Shown: positions 1-11,019 of the stretch, piece after piece | Position numbering within the stretch: the stretch's first letter is position 1 | Layout of the letters: each line of letters starts with the position of its first letter | NCBI GenBank assembly: GCA_021014325.1 | Contig: CM037462.1 | Location: forward strand, 3,690,318 to 3,754,317 | Direction: 5' to 3' | DNA length: 64,000 bases | Source: Plazaster borealis | Lineage: Eukaryota; Echinodermata; Asteroidea; Forcipulatida; Labidiasteridae | Notes under the pieces: generated by a model | Told to the model about the DNA's origin: nothing | Databases searched by the model: none | Seen by the model: only the letters and a program-made list of their open reading frames with translations | Translations under genes and position numbers: made by a program

Positions 1-504
1 AACTTCCCAGCAATAAGGTAGGGACTGAAAACCCAATCCACATGCAAAGCTCTAGGTCTGAGGTTAGATTTGAAGTGGGGTCCACAGAGGTGAAAGGCAG
101 GGAAGAAACCACTTAGCCTACCTGAATGAGACCAACCAAAATGCCAAAGGTACATCCCAAAGGCCTTTCTTGCGAGGCTCAAGGTGTAACGTCCATAAAA
201 CACCGTAATTGTAAAACCATTCTGGTCCCCCGTTAGATCGTGGCAGTTGATCACCTCACTGTTGGGAAGATGTAACAGGAAAACACAACAAAGTGTGGCT
301 GTCTGGTGGAGACTGGTGCTCGATCCCTTGATACACTAACAATTTTAAGTAATTTTTGAACCCAACTATGAGAACAAGTGTACACCTTCTCAAAGAGCAA
401 GTTGAAATTGCGATGAGCTGTGGACGAAAAAATTACGCTCAAAAAGCACTTTTTTTTTTCTCCAGAAAAATTTGCACTTTCCAACAAATTCCAGCAGGAG
501 GGTA

Positions 505-910
505 ATCTAATAATAATAATAATAATAATAAAAATAACATTTATAAAGCGCTTAATACTGGCGTTTGTAAGCGCATTAACCTCAAATTACAAAGAGATGA
601 GTCTGTAATAGAAATTTGAATGAGTCAGTAGAGGTAACTTTACGAATATTGAGAGGAAAATTGTTCCATGGTGATGGTGCAGCTGAGGTGAAAGCTCGTT
701 GACCATAGCGAGTGTTGGTACGTGGACTATTTGCTAGTTGATGTTGTGAGTTGTACGACGACCGTAAGTTGAAGGAATGCATCGGAACTTTTGGAGAAAT
801 TAGACTTCGAAGTCTACATGTACAGAAGCACTCCACCGGCAAGTTTTTTTGATAAGGTAACGGAGAGGTTGTAAAGCCACACCTTCCACAAAGTCTAGTC
901 CCAAGCACTC
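505..910 (-). mobile_element. 3' end of a non-LTR retrotransposon
   Basis: The minus strand encodes the last residues of a reverse-transcriptase polyprotein ([39 protein letters not shown]) followed by AAGCGCT and an (ATT)n tail. This is the usual C-terminus of CR1/L2/jockey-like elements. A second copy lies at 19570-19895. Confidence 0.75.
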
Positions 911-1081
911 TAGGGCCACGGATACACAGTGGATTGTCACTAATTACGGAGCCAGGGTGTACCCTACCTACCCTCTCTGTAATTTTTACAGTCTGTTGGT
1001 TTTACAGATCCCTGTTTTTTCCTCTATGGTCCTAGACTGGAAAGCACAGTCCTAGTATCCAATGGTAAACCCATTCTGTAC

Positions 1082-1199
1082 TCATACGGTTTGTTGGTAG
1101 TAGTAGACGTTCGGTTTTCCCGTATGACGCCGGAGTGGGTTAAACCACCAAAGCACCCTCCCTGGCCCACAGACATCCCGGAAACTTTCATAGGCTGAT
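1082..1199 (-). CDS. ZDHHC21: ZDHHC21 terminal exon and stop
   Basis: 118 nt, phase 2 in. It encodes [19 protein letters not shown] and NPLRR with a short tail, then TGA at 1084-1082. It resembles the C-terminal FSEVFGTRWKILWFIPF of human ZDHHC21. I saw no clear poly(A) signal below it. Confidence 0.82.
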
Positions 1200-4100
1200 C
1201 TAGTCATGACAATGGGTCTAAAAGAATACAAAGAAACAAACAAATTACTATTATCATACATTTCTTGTAATGAAACCAAGGATGCCTCATAAGTGAACTT
1301 AATCACTGTATCTCGCAAGCCTGAGGAAACCTGTAAACAAGGGTGCTTGCTATGTGAACCAGAAACACCGGGGTTAACCCCTACTCTTCTACGATAAGTG
1401 TTCTGGGTTCTTTTATGTGCACGACCAATCCTAGTACACGGGACCTACAGCCTAATGTCCCATCCGAAGGATAAATCAATTATGGAAAAGTATTTTGCGC
1501 AAGGAAACAAGTGCCCTGACCAGGACTCGAACCCACACTCTGCTGATCAGAAACACCAGAGCTTGAAAGTTACTGAAAGTTAATAACCTCTTTCAACAAA
1601 ATCTGATGGCCCTGCGTGATTAGTAAAAAAACCTGTAATCATGACAGATTCTGATAAACCACAAGCCGGACTTTTTTTTTTGTTAATAGTATCTTACCTC
1701 TCATGGATTGGTTTATGTGCATGTATGATGGACTCCACCGTAGATCGGTTCTGGGGAAAAAATTTAAATATAAATTGGCATCAGAGATAAAGAATATCAT
1801 TTGTGTTTTACCCATACACTGATGTGTGTAATATGCACTGTGACTTACCCCCCTCCCCTCCTGAGTCCCTTTACAGGCATATTACTCAGGTGGAATACGA
1901 ACCCACAACCTTTGCCATTCGAGAGCAGATGTCTTACCACTAGACCACTAGAGCTTGCCTGGTAGCTAGAAGCAGTTTGAATTCCATATTTAAGCAGCGG
2001 GTACTGCATTGATTTGAATAGATGTTAAATTTGAATCGTCGACAATCAATTTATTCTTGTGTTTTACCCAAACACCAATAAATGAATAAAAGAGTGGTGA
2101 CCCAGTCTTAAACGGTTAGTTGAAAGCAGTAGGGTTGGGGCAGTGCGATAAAGGACCAAGCTGAAGGCGAGGTCTTCTATCGCACATCCAAGATCCTGCA
2201 AGGTTTTAAACGGCCGTTTAAAACCGAGTCACCACTCTTTCATTCCCCTTCATAAATACCTTGAAGTCGAGAACATATCTAACAGTTTAGCCTCAGCTCA
2301 CCTCGACTTTGCGTTTAATTTGTATCCATGTTGAGTGCTAAGTAGCTTCTCGGGCAAGTTAAGAACTTGGGCGCTTAAGTTTCAAAGCATTGCACGTGAG
2401 TTTCAAACTTGCTTGAGCCAAAATACGCGACCTACCAACTCAAATTGGGCTATGAAATTTGTGCGCTCTGCACAATCAGAGCTGTGTATTGAGAGAGTTG
2501 CGACACAGAGGGATCAGTTTTCTTTGGTCACATGGTTGCTGGATGCTGTTTTCGGTCCAAATGCAGCACATCCCAATGTGCAGTCTAGTCTGGCACCCTG
2601 TGTGCCCACATGCGTTTTTTTTGTTTTGAAAATGGCTTCTAATCGCAAGTTGTCGCAACTCTCTCAATATACGGCTCTGCGCGCAATCATCTGATAGTGC
2701 CCTCTTTTGACTCAATCTCCCTTTTTAAACACTCCTCACCAGGTTTATATCACCTGTTAAAAACATGGCCACATAATCTCCTCTCGACCAATCAGAATGG
2801 ATGAACTGTCCCAGGTATTTATGAATGAAGGCTTTTAAGACTCACCGTGAGAATATTTACTGTTTGCTGTAGTACTTGGCTCCCGGCCAGAGATGTTAGA
2901 GTGACGCCAAGTATGCACGACATGTACATCAAATATCTTTGGCTTCGGAACAAGAAAGATGTCTAAAAGGAAGATAGAGAAGACCAAAAAAAGAGAGAAA
3001 TTCAGTTTGTGTGACATCACAGGGTGTTTGCATGCTAGTCCAAACGTAGTCTTGATTGGCGACGTTCATTTTTGTAAACCTTTCGTTAGCGAATTGTTTG
3101 GACATAAACAACCGCTGGTGACCGCATTTTTTGAGCACTCAAGCATGAAGCACACATTCTTACACAACAGAAAGCTTTTGTTCAAAGGCCATTTTTACAA
3201 ACTCCATTATCTCCTTGAAGATATTATTTTACAGCAAAATAAGTTACAAAAAGTTCTTACTTATTAAATTGCCTTTCATATAATCAAAAAATCATTGAGA
3301 TCGGTCAATAAAAATAAAAGTTCTTTATCTTTCTTTCCTCAGTGTGATCTGTAATCTCAAACACTTTTTTGTACACAACCATATGGCGCACCGTTAGGTA
3401 TTTCGGATCTTTCAACTCCAATTTGAAAAGATTGCATAATAGCAACCTTATTTTATTTTACATCATTGGAAAGATCCGATCTTTCTTTTTCCAATGATGG
3501 TAAGCTTGGGTATGGAGGGTGAACATGGACAAAACTACAGCTTTATTACAAATGGCCTTTGTGCTCAGGCTTGAGTGCTTTTTTGTGTGTAAGCTTGGTG
3601 AACTAAAGTCGCCAATGGTAAGGAAGAGGGGGTATGAGTGCAGTCGACTAAAGTCGCGTATGGTAAGGAAAGGGTTAAAGTAGCTACCGATACCACAAGA
3701 CGCATTACTGGAGAAGAGATATCTGTATCACACAGACATCTGGATCGAAATTGGTAGACTTGCCGAGTCCCTCCGAGCCAGTCTATGTTGCGCCTTCTAC
3801 CGGTGACTAATAAAAAAACTAGCGTCACCGATCAAGACTAGTCAAAACACTGAAAATAACCAAGCAGCCCTTTACAAAACCAGCACCTCTAATTTAAGAG
3901 ATCTGTACATGTACGTTTTTTACTCAAAAAAATACCCAAAATGGCAGAACATGGGCAGACAGTAGTTGTGTGTGACGTCAGTGGAAGGGGTCGATTGGAG
4001 AGTGAACTTACTGAATCACAAGACCTGCAGGTTGGGAAGTAGTAGAAATGTAGAGTGTCCAAGACGAGTGTGTAGAGGCTGAGCAGTAACGCGTAGAACA

Positions 4101-7100
4101 CAAGTAGGAGGAACATCCACTGGTTGTCTTCACCAACGCAATTGTTTATCCTTTTGAGGAAAATGAGAGGATGAAAAACAAGAACAAATTGAGTCGGACA
4201 GTAGGGCTAGGTAACCAGAACTCTGGAAATAATGACTACATTCTGCTCTACATTGACAAATCAGGTATCCAAATTTCTCTCTAACACCACTTTGACAGAT
4301 AAATGAATAATAAATTTAGGGTGGCCGACGTCAATACATGAAAGCTGATAGCTTTTTAATATCATCCCTCATCATTATAATACTGTATATGAATATAATG
4401 GCAATAAGGATTTTGTAATCATTTCCAGTAAAGCCGATACTACACGGATGCAACAGAGGCAATTGCCTCCATGCTCCTGGTCATTGTCTTGATGCCCCTG
4501 GTCAATGCCTCCATGCCCCTGGTCATTGTCTTGATGCCCCTGGTCATTGTCTTGATACCCCTGGTCAATGCCTTGATGCCCCTGGTGATCGTCTCGATGC
4601 CCCTGGTATATTGCCTGGATTCCCCTGGTCAATGCTTTGATGCCCGTGGTCATTGTCTTGATACCCCTGGTCCTTGCCTCCATGCCCCTGATCAGTGCCT
4701 CGATGCCCTTGGTATATTGACTCGATGCCCCTGGTTAATGCCTTGCTGCCCCTGGAAATTGCCTCCATGCCCCTGGTCAATGTCGCCATGCCCCTGGTCA
4801 TTGCCATAATGCCCTTGCCCTTGCCATGATGCCCCTGGTCAATGTTCTGATGCCACATGTCATTGCCTCCATGCCCCTGGTCAAATTCCGTGATGCCCCT
4901 GGTCAATGCCTAGATGCCCCTGGTCATTGTCTTGATGCCCCTGGTCATTGCCTCCATGCCCCTGGTCATTGTCTTGATGCCCCTGGTCATTGCCTCCATG
5001 CCCCTGGTCATTGTCTTGATGCCCCTGGTCATTGCCTCCATGCCCCTGGTCATTGTCTTGATGCCCCTGGTCATTGCCTCCATGCCCCTGGTCATTGTCT
5101 TGATGCCCCTGGTCATTGCCTCCATGCCCCTGGTCATTGTCTTGATGCCCCTGGTCATTGCCTCCATGCCCCTGGTCATTGCCTTGATGCCCCTGCGGTC
5201 AATGCCTTGATGCCCCTGGTCAATGCCTTGATGCCCCTGGTCATTGCCTTGATGCCCCTGGTCATTGACTTGATACCCCTGGTCAATACCATGATGCCCC
5301 TGGCCATTGTCAGGAGACTGTAGGTTAACAATTACCAAAAACAATGATGGTCCATACGCCGTACGCATCTCTGGCATTTTCTACAATGATGTGATTTTAA
5401 GGGTCGCTGGATGAGGCATCGTTGACAGTGCGTCCAATTCAATTTATCTAAAACCAAAATACAAGAGACTATAAATTTAAAATCATGCCTGTTATGAATC
5501 AAAATGAAACCTCCATGACATGCATGAAGCTCTGGACCGTTTGGACCGTCTTATCAGGGTTCTCCCTGTGCACAAGCTAGCGTATTGAGCCGATAACCTC
5601 AAAAACAAAATAATAAATGCAATTTGTTTAGATTTAAAAACAAAAAACATTTAACTGGTTTCATTTTGTTAATATTTACCAGTTGAGGTCGGCATGAGGT
5701 CAAAGGGCAAACGGCCTGGATCAGAGGTGACTGACCTAAACAGCGACACAAGCGTGCACATTGATACCATGTAGTAACCTGCAACAGTGATGAGAAACTG
5801 GTGTTTTTAAAGCACTTCTAATGGAAGATCAAAACACTCAACAAATATAGAAAATTTAAGATTAAAGGCATCGTACACGTTTGGTAATTGTCAAAGACCA
5901 GTGTTCTCACTTGGTGTATCCCAACATATGCATAATATAACAAGCCTGTGAAAATTTGGGCTCAATTGGTCATCGAAGTTGCAAGAAAATGATGAAAGAA
6001 AAAACACCCTTGTTGTACAAATTTGTGTGCTTTCAGATAGGAACAAAAGGCTTCTAGCTAGAAGTCTTTTATTATTTTAGTGAGAAATTACCTCTTTCTC
6101 AAAAACTACGTTACTTCAGAGGGAGTCGTTTCTCACAATGTTTTATACTATCAACAGCTCTCTGTTACTTGTTACCAAGTCAGTTTTCATGCTAATATAT
6201 ATTTTGAGTAATTACCAAACGTGTACGATGCCTTTAATGCTTTAGAGACCACAGCGGCCACAACCGGCTTGTACCAAAATGCCCATAGCAGCCGCAAACA
6301 GCTGCAAGATCTTCCACTCAACTAAAAAGGTCAAAGGTCACGACCTGAATTGACATTTTCCAATATTTCTCATGTTAACATAGTATCTATGTTTCTAAAA
6401 ACAAAACAAAATTTCTGATTGATAGTATTTTTTTCAGAGACTTTTACAAGAAAAAAATGTTTCAAAAAATCAACAACAAAACCATGTCTGAGGGTATGGC
6501 CATGGTGATGATTATACAGAAATGAAAATGGTCTCTAAAGGGTTAACTACAATACAGGACTGTGTTGTATACCGTGTGACTCGGACTGGAGTCCATCTCG
6601 AGACACATATTTATGATGACTCAGACTCAGCTTTCAATGACTTGGACATCTGGACTCGGACTAGACCTTTGTGACTCGTGACTTGTGACTCGGACTCGAC
6701 CCAAATTACTCTGTAGTTGAACAAGGATTGAGGACTCAATTACAAGACTGTACAGGGATTAAGACAAACAAGATTGAAAAGATAGAAGGACTTTGTCAGG
6801 ACTGAGCATTCAGGCCCTATTTCATGGCACTGCTTACTGCAGAATTCTGTGCTTACAGTGCCCCATAAAGTGCATTCCTACTCCCTACAGTATCCCCTCC
6901 CTCCTGGCGTTAGAAGAGCCCAGACCCTGCTGGATTATGACAGGAGTTTCCTACCAGTCGCTATAAACATCCGGAATCGGCTTCCCCCTGATTTCATCGG
7001 GCAGCCTTCAGAGGAGGGGGCTCAGTTTTTTGTGTGCACCATTTTTTGATAGGCCAAACATAGTCCCCGGTTTCATGTCTAAGAGTTAAGAGTAGCACTA

Positions 7101-7718
7101 GCACGTTTCTGGGCATTTTTTGTTGCTGTGCGTGCTTCTAGTTTGTTTTGTTCTTCACATTTTTAGATTGACCACTGGTGCTGTTTGTCATGTTTGACCA
7201 TAGCTGGTGGAAATGGGTTGTGTGTAAAAACAAACCAATAAAAACAAAAACGGTCATTTGTGTTCTGCACCTTCAAGCACCATGAAATTTGGCCCAGAAC
7301 TCAAATCTGTTGCCATAGCCCAAGAAGCATGTAAAGTCCACAAATTCCCAAAATCAGTGACCCCCCCCCCCCATCGTATATGGCCTCCAAGCTTTTCTAC
7401 GCCTTCCATCATGGTCTCATCAGTACTGTAATGTTCAAATCTGATGAACTTACACAAAACAGGAACACAACTGATATTTTCATCCCTATACTGGGGTAGC
7501 AACACTATTTCAGGAATAAAATAACTATTATAGGCCCATGTGAAGACAATGAAGCCGAGGTAGAAACATCCCTTGATGCTACGCACAAACTGCAGACGGC
7601 ACGGCAGGAAGAGTATGTTGGGTGATGAGCGGATGTGTCTGGATTCTTCTTGTAGTGCCGAGGAAGCCTCTGGATCGGCACTCAGTCGTTGGAGGTCTTG
7701 AAGATTAAAGAGAGTCAT
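1082..7718 (-). CDS. ZDHHC21: ZDHHC21-like protein S-palmitoyltransferase (7 coding exons)
   Basis: This gene encodes a membrane enzyme expected to transfer palmitate to cysteines of target proteins. Coding exons on the minus strand are 7718-7454, 5778-5680, 5447-5336, 4150-4012, 2962-2846, 1750-1698 and 1199-1082. All phases join, giving 903 nt (300 residues plus stop); human ZDHHC21 is about 265. Hydrophobic helices lie near residues 51-68, 85-103, 166-187 and 218-238. DPGRLP is at 108-113. The cysteine-rich domain (129-163) has the spacing CX2CX9HCX2CX2CX4DHHCX5C, with catalytic Cys157. [10 protein letters not shown] follows at 161-170. STVE (208-211) stands where the family's TTxE motif is, and the C-terminal LWWFNPLRR resembles the human end. 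Residue 158 is Phe where DHHC-Pro-Trp is usual. Compared with human ZDHHC21, the N-terminus has about 40 extra residues before the first helix. Family assignment is firm; one-to-one orthology is inferred. Confidence 0.9.
1341..1583 (-). mobile_element. tRNA-derived SINE, partial
   Basis: On the minus strand it shares AGCTCTGGTGTTTCTGATCA and GAGTGTGGGTTCGAGTCC with the fuller SINE at 51211. It lies in the last intron of ZDHHC21. Confidence 0.6.
1698..1750 (-). CDS. ZDHHC21: ZDHHC21 short exon: TTxE-like motif
   Basis: 53 nt, phase 0 in, phase 2 out. It encodes [22 protein letters not shown] occupies the place of the TTxE motif after the last helix. The acceptor is TTTCCCCAG and the donor GTAAGA. 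Confidence 0.75.
1800..1970 (-). mobile_element. tRNA-like SINE head (second SINE family)
   Basis: The minus strand reads AGTGGTCTAGTGGTAAGACA and GGTTGTGGGTTCGTATTCC, A-box and B-box-like, with a diverged body. A partial relative is at 36005-36065. Confidence 0.45.
2084..2835 (+). mobile_element. Interspersed element I, copy 1
   Basis: It begins with an imperfect palindrome (AAAGAGTGGTGACCCAGTC ... ACTCTTTC) and runs on through TTAGCCTCAGCTCACCTCGAC. The same blocks appear inverted at 56118-56705. The open frames inside it (2335-2694, 2476-2715) have no recognisable product. Confidence 0.5.
2846..2962 (-). CDS. ZDHHC21: ZDHHC21 exon: fourth helix
   Basis: 117 nt, phase 0 at both ends. It encodes [18 protein letters not shown] and a hydrophobic remainder, aligning with the human VFRHELAIMRLAAFMG region. 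The acceptor is CTTTTAG and the donor GTGAGT. Plus-strand and other minus-strand frames here are also open but fit nothing known. Confidence 0.8.
4012..4150 (-). CDS. ZDHHC21: ZDHHC21 exon: NNCVGEDN and third helix
   Basis: 139 nt, phase 2 in, phase 0 out. It encodes [11 protein letters not shown] and the hydrophobic stretch [18 protein letters not shown], then [14 protein letters not shown] chose the GTAAGT donor at 4011, which keeps the frame with the next exon, over a weaker GTCTTG at 4024. Confidence 0.88.
4456..5308. repeat. 21-bp minisatellite in a ZDHHC21 intron
   Basis: About 40 tandem copies of a 21-bp unit, consensus ATGCCCCTGGTCATTGCCTC plus one base. From about 4914 to 5187 two variants alternate as a 42-bp higher-order unit. 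Because 21 is a multiple of three and the unit lacks stops, several frames stay open on both strands, giving repetitive but meaningless proteins. Confidence 0.95.
5336..5447 (-). CDS. ZDHHC21: ZDHHC21 exon: zinc/cysteine-rich domain with DHHC
   Basis: 112 nt, phase 1 in, phase 2 out. It encodes NWTHCQRC through RPLKSHHC to [10 protein letters not shown], the zinc-binding and catalytic core. The donor is GTAATT; a 21-bp minisatellite begins about 27 nt into the following intron. Confidence 0.92.
5680..5778 (-). CDS. ZDHHC21: ZDHHC21 exon: second helix and DPG motif
   Basis: 99 nt, phase 1 in and out. It encodes [19 protein letters not shown] followed by PGRLP, the DPG motif after helix 2. The acceptor is TTGCAG and the donor GTAAAT. 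Confidence 0.88.
5862..6237 (+). mobile_element. TTAA element, subfamily A, copy 1
   Basis: About 375 bp. Terminal inverted repeats TTAAAGGCATCGTACACGTT and its complement lie at the two ends, with TTAA at both edges. There is no open frame for a transposase, so it is non-autonomous (MITE-like). Confidence 0.85.
6800..7245 (+). mobile_element. Possible retrotransposon 3' fragment
   Basis: [18 protein letters not shown] resembles the end of non-LTR reverse-transcriptase proteins; an A-rich CAATAAAAACAAAAAC tail follows at about 7232. Only one short match, so tentative. Confidence 0.35.
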
Positions 7719-7741
7719 GGTGTAGTTCTATTTTAAGGCAC
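7454..7741 (-). CDS. ZDHHC21: ZDHHC21 exon with start codon (CDS 7718-7454)
   Basis: The acceptor (pyrimidine run then CACAG) places the exon start at 7741, leaving a 23-nt leader before ATG at 7718-7716. It encodes an extended N-terminus, the first helix ([18 protein letters not shown]) and [14 protein letters not shown] sequence matching human ZDHHC21. It ends at a GTAAGT donor, phase 1. Confidence 0.85.
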
Positions 7742-8095
7742 CTGTGGTAAAAGAAAAATAACAGCTTTGATTTGAGGCAAGTTCTCTTCGTCTCGAGATG
7801 AGATGAGATTTAAGTTCTAACCAAACTGACATAATATATAAAGCTAAACCACTGTTCACAACCATGCAATGTTGAATACCTGGTTTCCAACGTGTTTGAA
7901 GCCACAACCAGGAATAGGAAACAGGCATAAGGGTAGGGGTTGTGTGTAAGGCTAGGGGAGGGGTGAGCTTGTAGTTGACATTCAAACTGAGGACTTTTAA
8001 CAAAAGGGACAATAGTGAGTAACAACACGGAGTCAGTAGTACACTAACACTTTAAGTTCAAGTAACAACCTGTAACACCAACAGTACACTAACAC

Positions 8096-8216
8096 TAGAC
8101 CCAGTAGCTACCAGTAACTGGGGCGCTGTACTCCTTTTTAACATTTTGACGTCTTCGGTCGTCGAAGAAGTCACAATTTGTTAAAAAGGAGTACAGCGCC
8201 CCAGTTACTGGGTCTA
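8096..8216. mobile_element. Short foldback element J
   Basis: About 120 bp with inverted ends containing CAGTAACTGGGGCGCTGTAC, flanked by TAGACC/GGTCTA. The same ends bound the 709-bp element at 48077-48785. Confidence 0.75.
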
Positions 8217-9086
8217 CACTAACACTAACAATACATTAGTAACAACAGTAAGTAACTTCTACTTCTACTTCGTTACTCGGCAGGATCCATAAGTAGGATA
8301 TAAACGCCAAGGAGCAAATTAGTTAAGTGTCTTGCTCAAGGACACAAGCAGACAAGTGTTACACTTAGTAACAGTGTAGTAGTAATACTATAGTCACAAA
8401 ACAGTAGCACATACATGATTTACATAGTAAACAGTACACTAAAGTTACACTATTATTATTAATTAATAATTATAATAATTATTATTCAAGCACTATAGTT
8501 GTATCACCTCCATGGTTGTATGTACAGTACAGGTGAGTACACTAAACACTAGTAACAAGCATACAGTATCACACTTCACACTATACATACTACACTATAC
8601 ACTACTCAGTACTCCCTCAGGCCAGTACGTAACATAATGTCGACGTTTATTTACGTTTTACGTTTACGTGGATAACTCGGCAGGATCCCTAAGTCAGGAT
8701 TTCTACCTCCATGGTTATTAAGCCAAGGGTGCTTGATTGTCGGTGGAGTGCAGATCGGACACAAAAGATGCCAAACAGCGATGTTCAGTTACATTTCTGA
8801 GATTCAGTGATCATTTTTACTGGTGTGAATCGTAATGGGTGGGGCTACACAATTCAACAATACGACGTCGTCTGCAAATAAATTCATCATAAATTCACCC
8901 TAAGTTCTTCCCTCTCCAGTCTCTGTCTGTTGGATTTGTGTAACTTTACTTTGAAAGGTTACTGAGCTTGCTTAAATTTTAACGATGTACTGTTGTATTT
9001 GAACAGTTTTATTTAGGAATTCTTTATTTATTATAATAAATCCATGCACAATCACTAAGAAGAAAATGTTCAGAAATATCAGTTAC

Positions 9087-9250
9087 CTTCGGTCGTGAAG
9101 GAGCCGAAAAGAGGGTTCGGAGTGAAGAGGAATGAGAACTAGACGTAGACTAGACAGAGACGCATTCATCAAGGCCCAGCTCCCTAGCCGCACCACCGCC
9201 GGCCGGTGGGATGGGGGCGCGCGCTCGCCTTGCCACGGGCAGAGCCAATG
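9087..9250 (-). promoter_or_regulatory. Probable non-coding first exon and promoter of ZDHHC21
   Basis: This is a locally GC-rich patch in AT-rich surroundings. On the minus strand it has a CCAAT-type element (ATTGGCT, about 9245-9251) and ends at a GTAACT donor below 9087, which could splice to the acceptor at 7742. Both limits are inferred; the upper one is a guess. The plus-strand open frame across it looks like a by-product of GC content. Confidence 0.35.
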
Positions 9251-10309
9251 GGGGTACAGCTCGACATCCCAAACTCGTCATTTTATCATCAAAATCGTAC
9301 ACAGTTTTACGGGGTCTACCAACTCGGCACTCAACTCATTGGATGGCACATTGAGTGGTTATAGTCTTGCGTCCAGACGTTTGTGAGCTTGCGTAGTCTC
9401 CTTGTTGGTTGGTGACTTGATGAGAGCATAGAGGATGAGAGAGAGGAAGACTACATGCGCTTGGCCAATATAAAATACATCAAAAATACCCCACAGAAAA
9501 CAACAGTCAAACTTTCAGAGTAGAAAAGTTTTTGAAAGTGTTTTGGTAAATTAAACTGTGTAACCCTTCTTACACTACCTCCATTATGTTTGATTACAAC
9601 TTAGGTAAATTTAGTTTATTTTTATAATTACAATATAATAATTATAATAACCTCCTCCCATTGCATGGTTATTGTCTCACTTCTGATAAAAACGAGAGCT
9701 CTTTTTCATTCATGTATAAAAAGAAAAATCAGCAGAGATTAATTATTATGTTGACTCAAATGTGACAAAAACCATTTAATATTGATCATGTTGATCACGT
9801 CGTCTCCTTCGCGGAATTGAAACTGCATAATGTATGCATGGACAGGACCCCACACTATGATTCCGGTTTAACATCCCTCTGTCAAAGCATGGACTGTTTG
9901 CCACTTGTTCAACACTCACATTCCTCAGTTTCACTTCCCGCAAAAGAATCATTAAAATTCATGAACCCAAACCAGCCGAATTCAATGAGTCATTTTATTT
10001 GATCAGGGTAAACTCATGGCGGCATATGTCTGGAAATTTGCATATTCGGGCAGTGACCAGTCATTCCTTGAGATTTATCTTTTAATTTTAAATTGCATAA
10101 AATTCCAAATGAGATCTACAACAAATTCAATTTGGAATAAACAAAGCGGTTCGTCTGTTTTTGTTTAACAGTAAGTGTGTTTGTTTGTTTTCCTTGATAT
10201 TATAGCATGTGTTCCTATTGACACTGTTATTCAACAATGCATTCGAAAGAAGTTGTTTACTGCGTATTGAGACCTCAAAATAGTCAAAATTGCGCATTAT
10301 TTGTTTATG
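9251..10309. other. Head-to-head gap, no gene seen
   Basis: AT-rich sequence between the probable ZDHHC21 promoter and the candidate MuSK promoter. No feature beyond short open frames was recognised. Confidence 0.5.
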
Positions 10310-10640
10310 AATAGGCGACGGCCATGTTTGTGGCTTTTGCCGCTTGGTTCGGCTCAGCCCATAAAGTTTTAAAGGTAGGTTTATATTCGTAGATAATTAA
10401 AAAATTGCGTTATTTTACAAAATTGTTCAAGAATATGAATGTACGTACAATAATTTGATATACTGGTTTAATAAGTTTGTTCTATTTTAAATAGTGCACT
10501 TTAAAAAAATATTGTTTTGCAAGAAATAAAACAAAACATCCCTTTTTACGAATCGACTAACCCCAACCTGTTTACGTCCTATGCATAATAGCCAGCATAC
10601 AATAAGTCGCCATATTGAACAAGATCCAAGTGCCTTCCAA
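10310..10640 (+). promoter_or_regulatory. Candidate MuSK promoter region
   Basis: GACGGCCATGTTTG (10317-10330) and GTCGCCATATTG (10606-10617) resemble YY1-type sites, within 520 nt upstream of the MuSK start codon. A GTAGGT donor at about 10374 might end a leader exon. Weak. Confidence 0.2.
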
Positions 10641-10829
10641 TAATTTTAACTAGGAGAAAGTCTACATTTTGGGCTAAAAACTGTGGAATATGTGTACACT
10701 GAATTTAAATGACCGGTTTTCAAGGATGAATATGAGTTCTTCTGCCAGGAGGTGATTAGAAGTTGGTTGGAGAATGACTTTAAAACTTATTTCGACGGAA
10801 AGTCATTGCTAACGTCGTGTCGTTTGTCG

Positions 10830-11019
10830 ATGGCGAGGAGGTCTTCTTGCGGACCGTCTGCACGGTACAGAATGGAAATGCCCGGGCAGAGCAGGGCTGT
10901 GCTGCAGGGCAGCGGACCCAGTGCCTGTGCCGATCATCGTTGGGCATGGCGATACAGACCGGACTGTCTCTTCGTGCTTTTATATCTGATATCCTTAGCA
11001 ACTGCTGCACCAACATACG
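10830..11019 (+). CDS. MUSK: MuSK exon 1: start and signal peptide
   Basis: ATG at 10830 is the first in-frame ATG. About 43 residues precede the hydrophobic core [14 protein letters not shown], unusually long for a signal peptide, so translation could begin at a later ATG (10872 or 10878). The donor is GTGAGA, phase 1. Confidence 0.65.

Noticed and set aside
582..908. 108-residue frame as an independent gene
   Set aside because: It matches the end of a non-LTR reverse-transcriptase protein and recurs at 19624-19824.
2959..3267. 102-residue plus-strand frame ([14 protein letters not shown])
   Set aside because: It overlaps the minus-strand ZDHHC21 helix exon and has no recognisable domain; its Lys-rich start is the complement of hydrophobic codons.
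4471..5377. Long open frames on both strands (MPLVIA-type and [12 protein letters not shown] proteins)
   Set aside because: They are a by-product of a 21-bp stop-free minisatellite; the overlapping real exon (5336-5447) uses another reading.
9132..9386. 84-residue GC-rich plus-strand frame
   Set aside because: No similarity; better explained as the promoter and leader exon region of ZDHHC21.
10317..10374. Short signal-like frame MFVAFAAWFGSAHK as an alternative MuSK start
   Set aside because: It has a donor-like GTAGGT but no support that it joins exon 2 in preference to the exon with a clear signal core at 10830.
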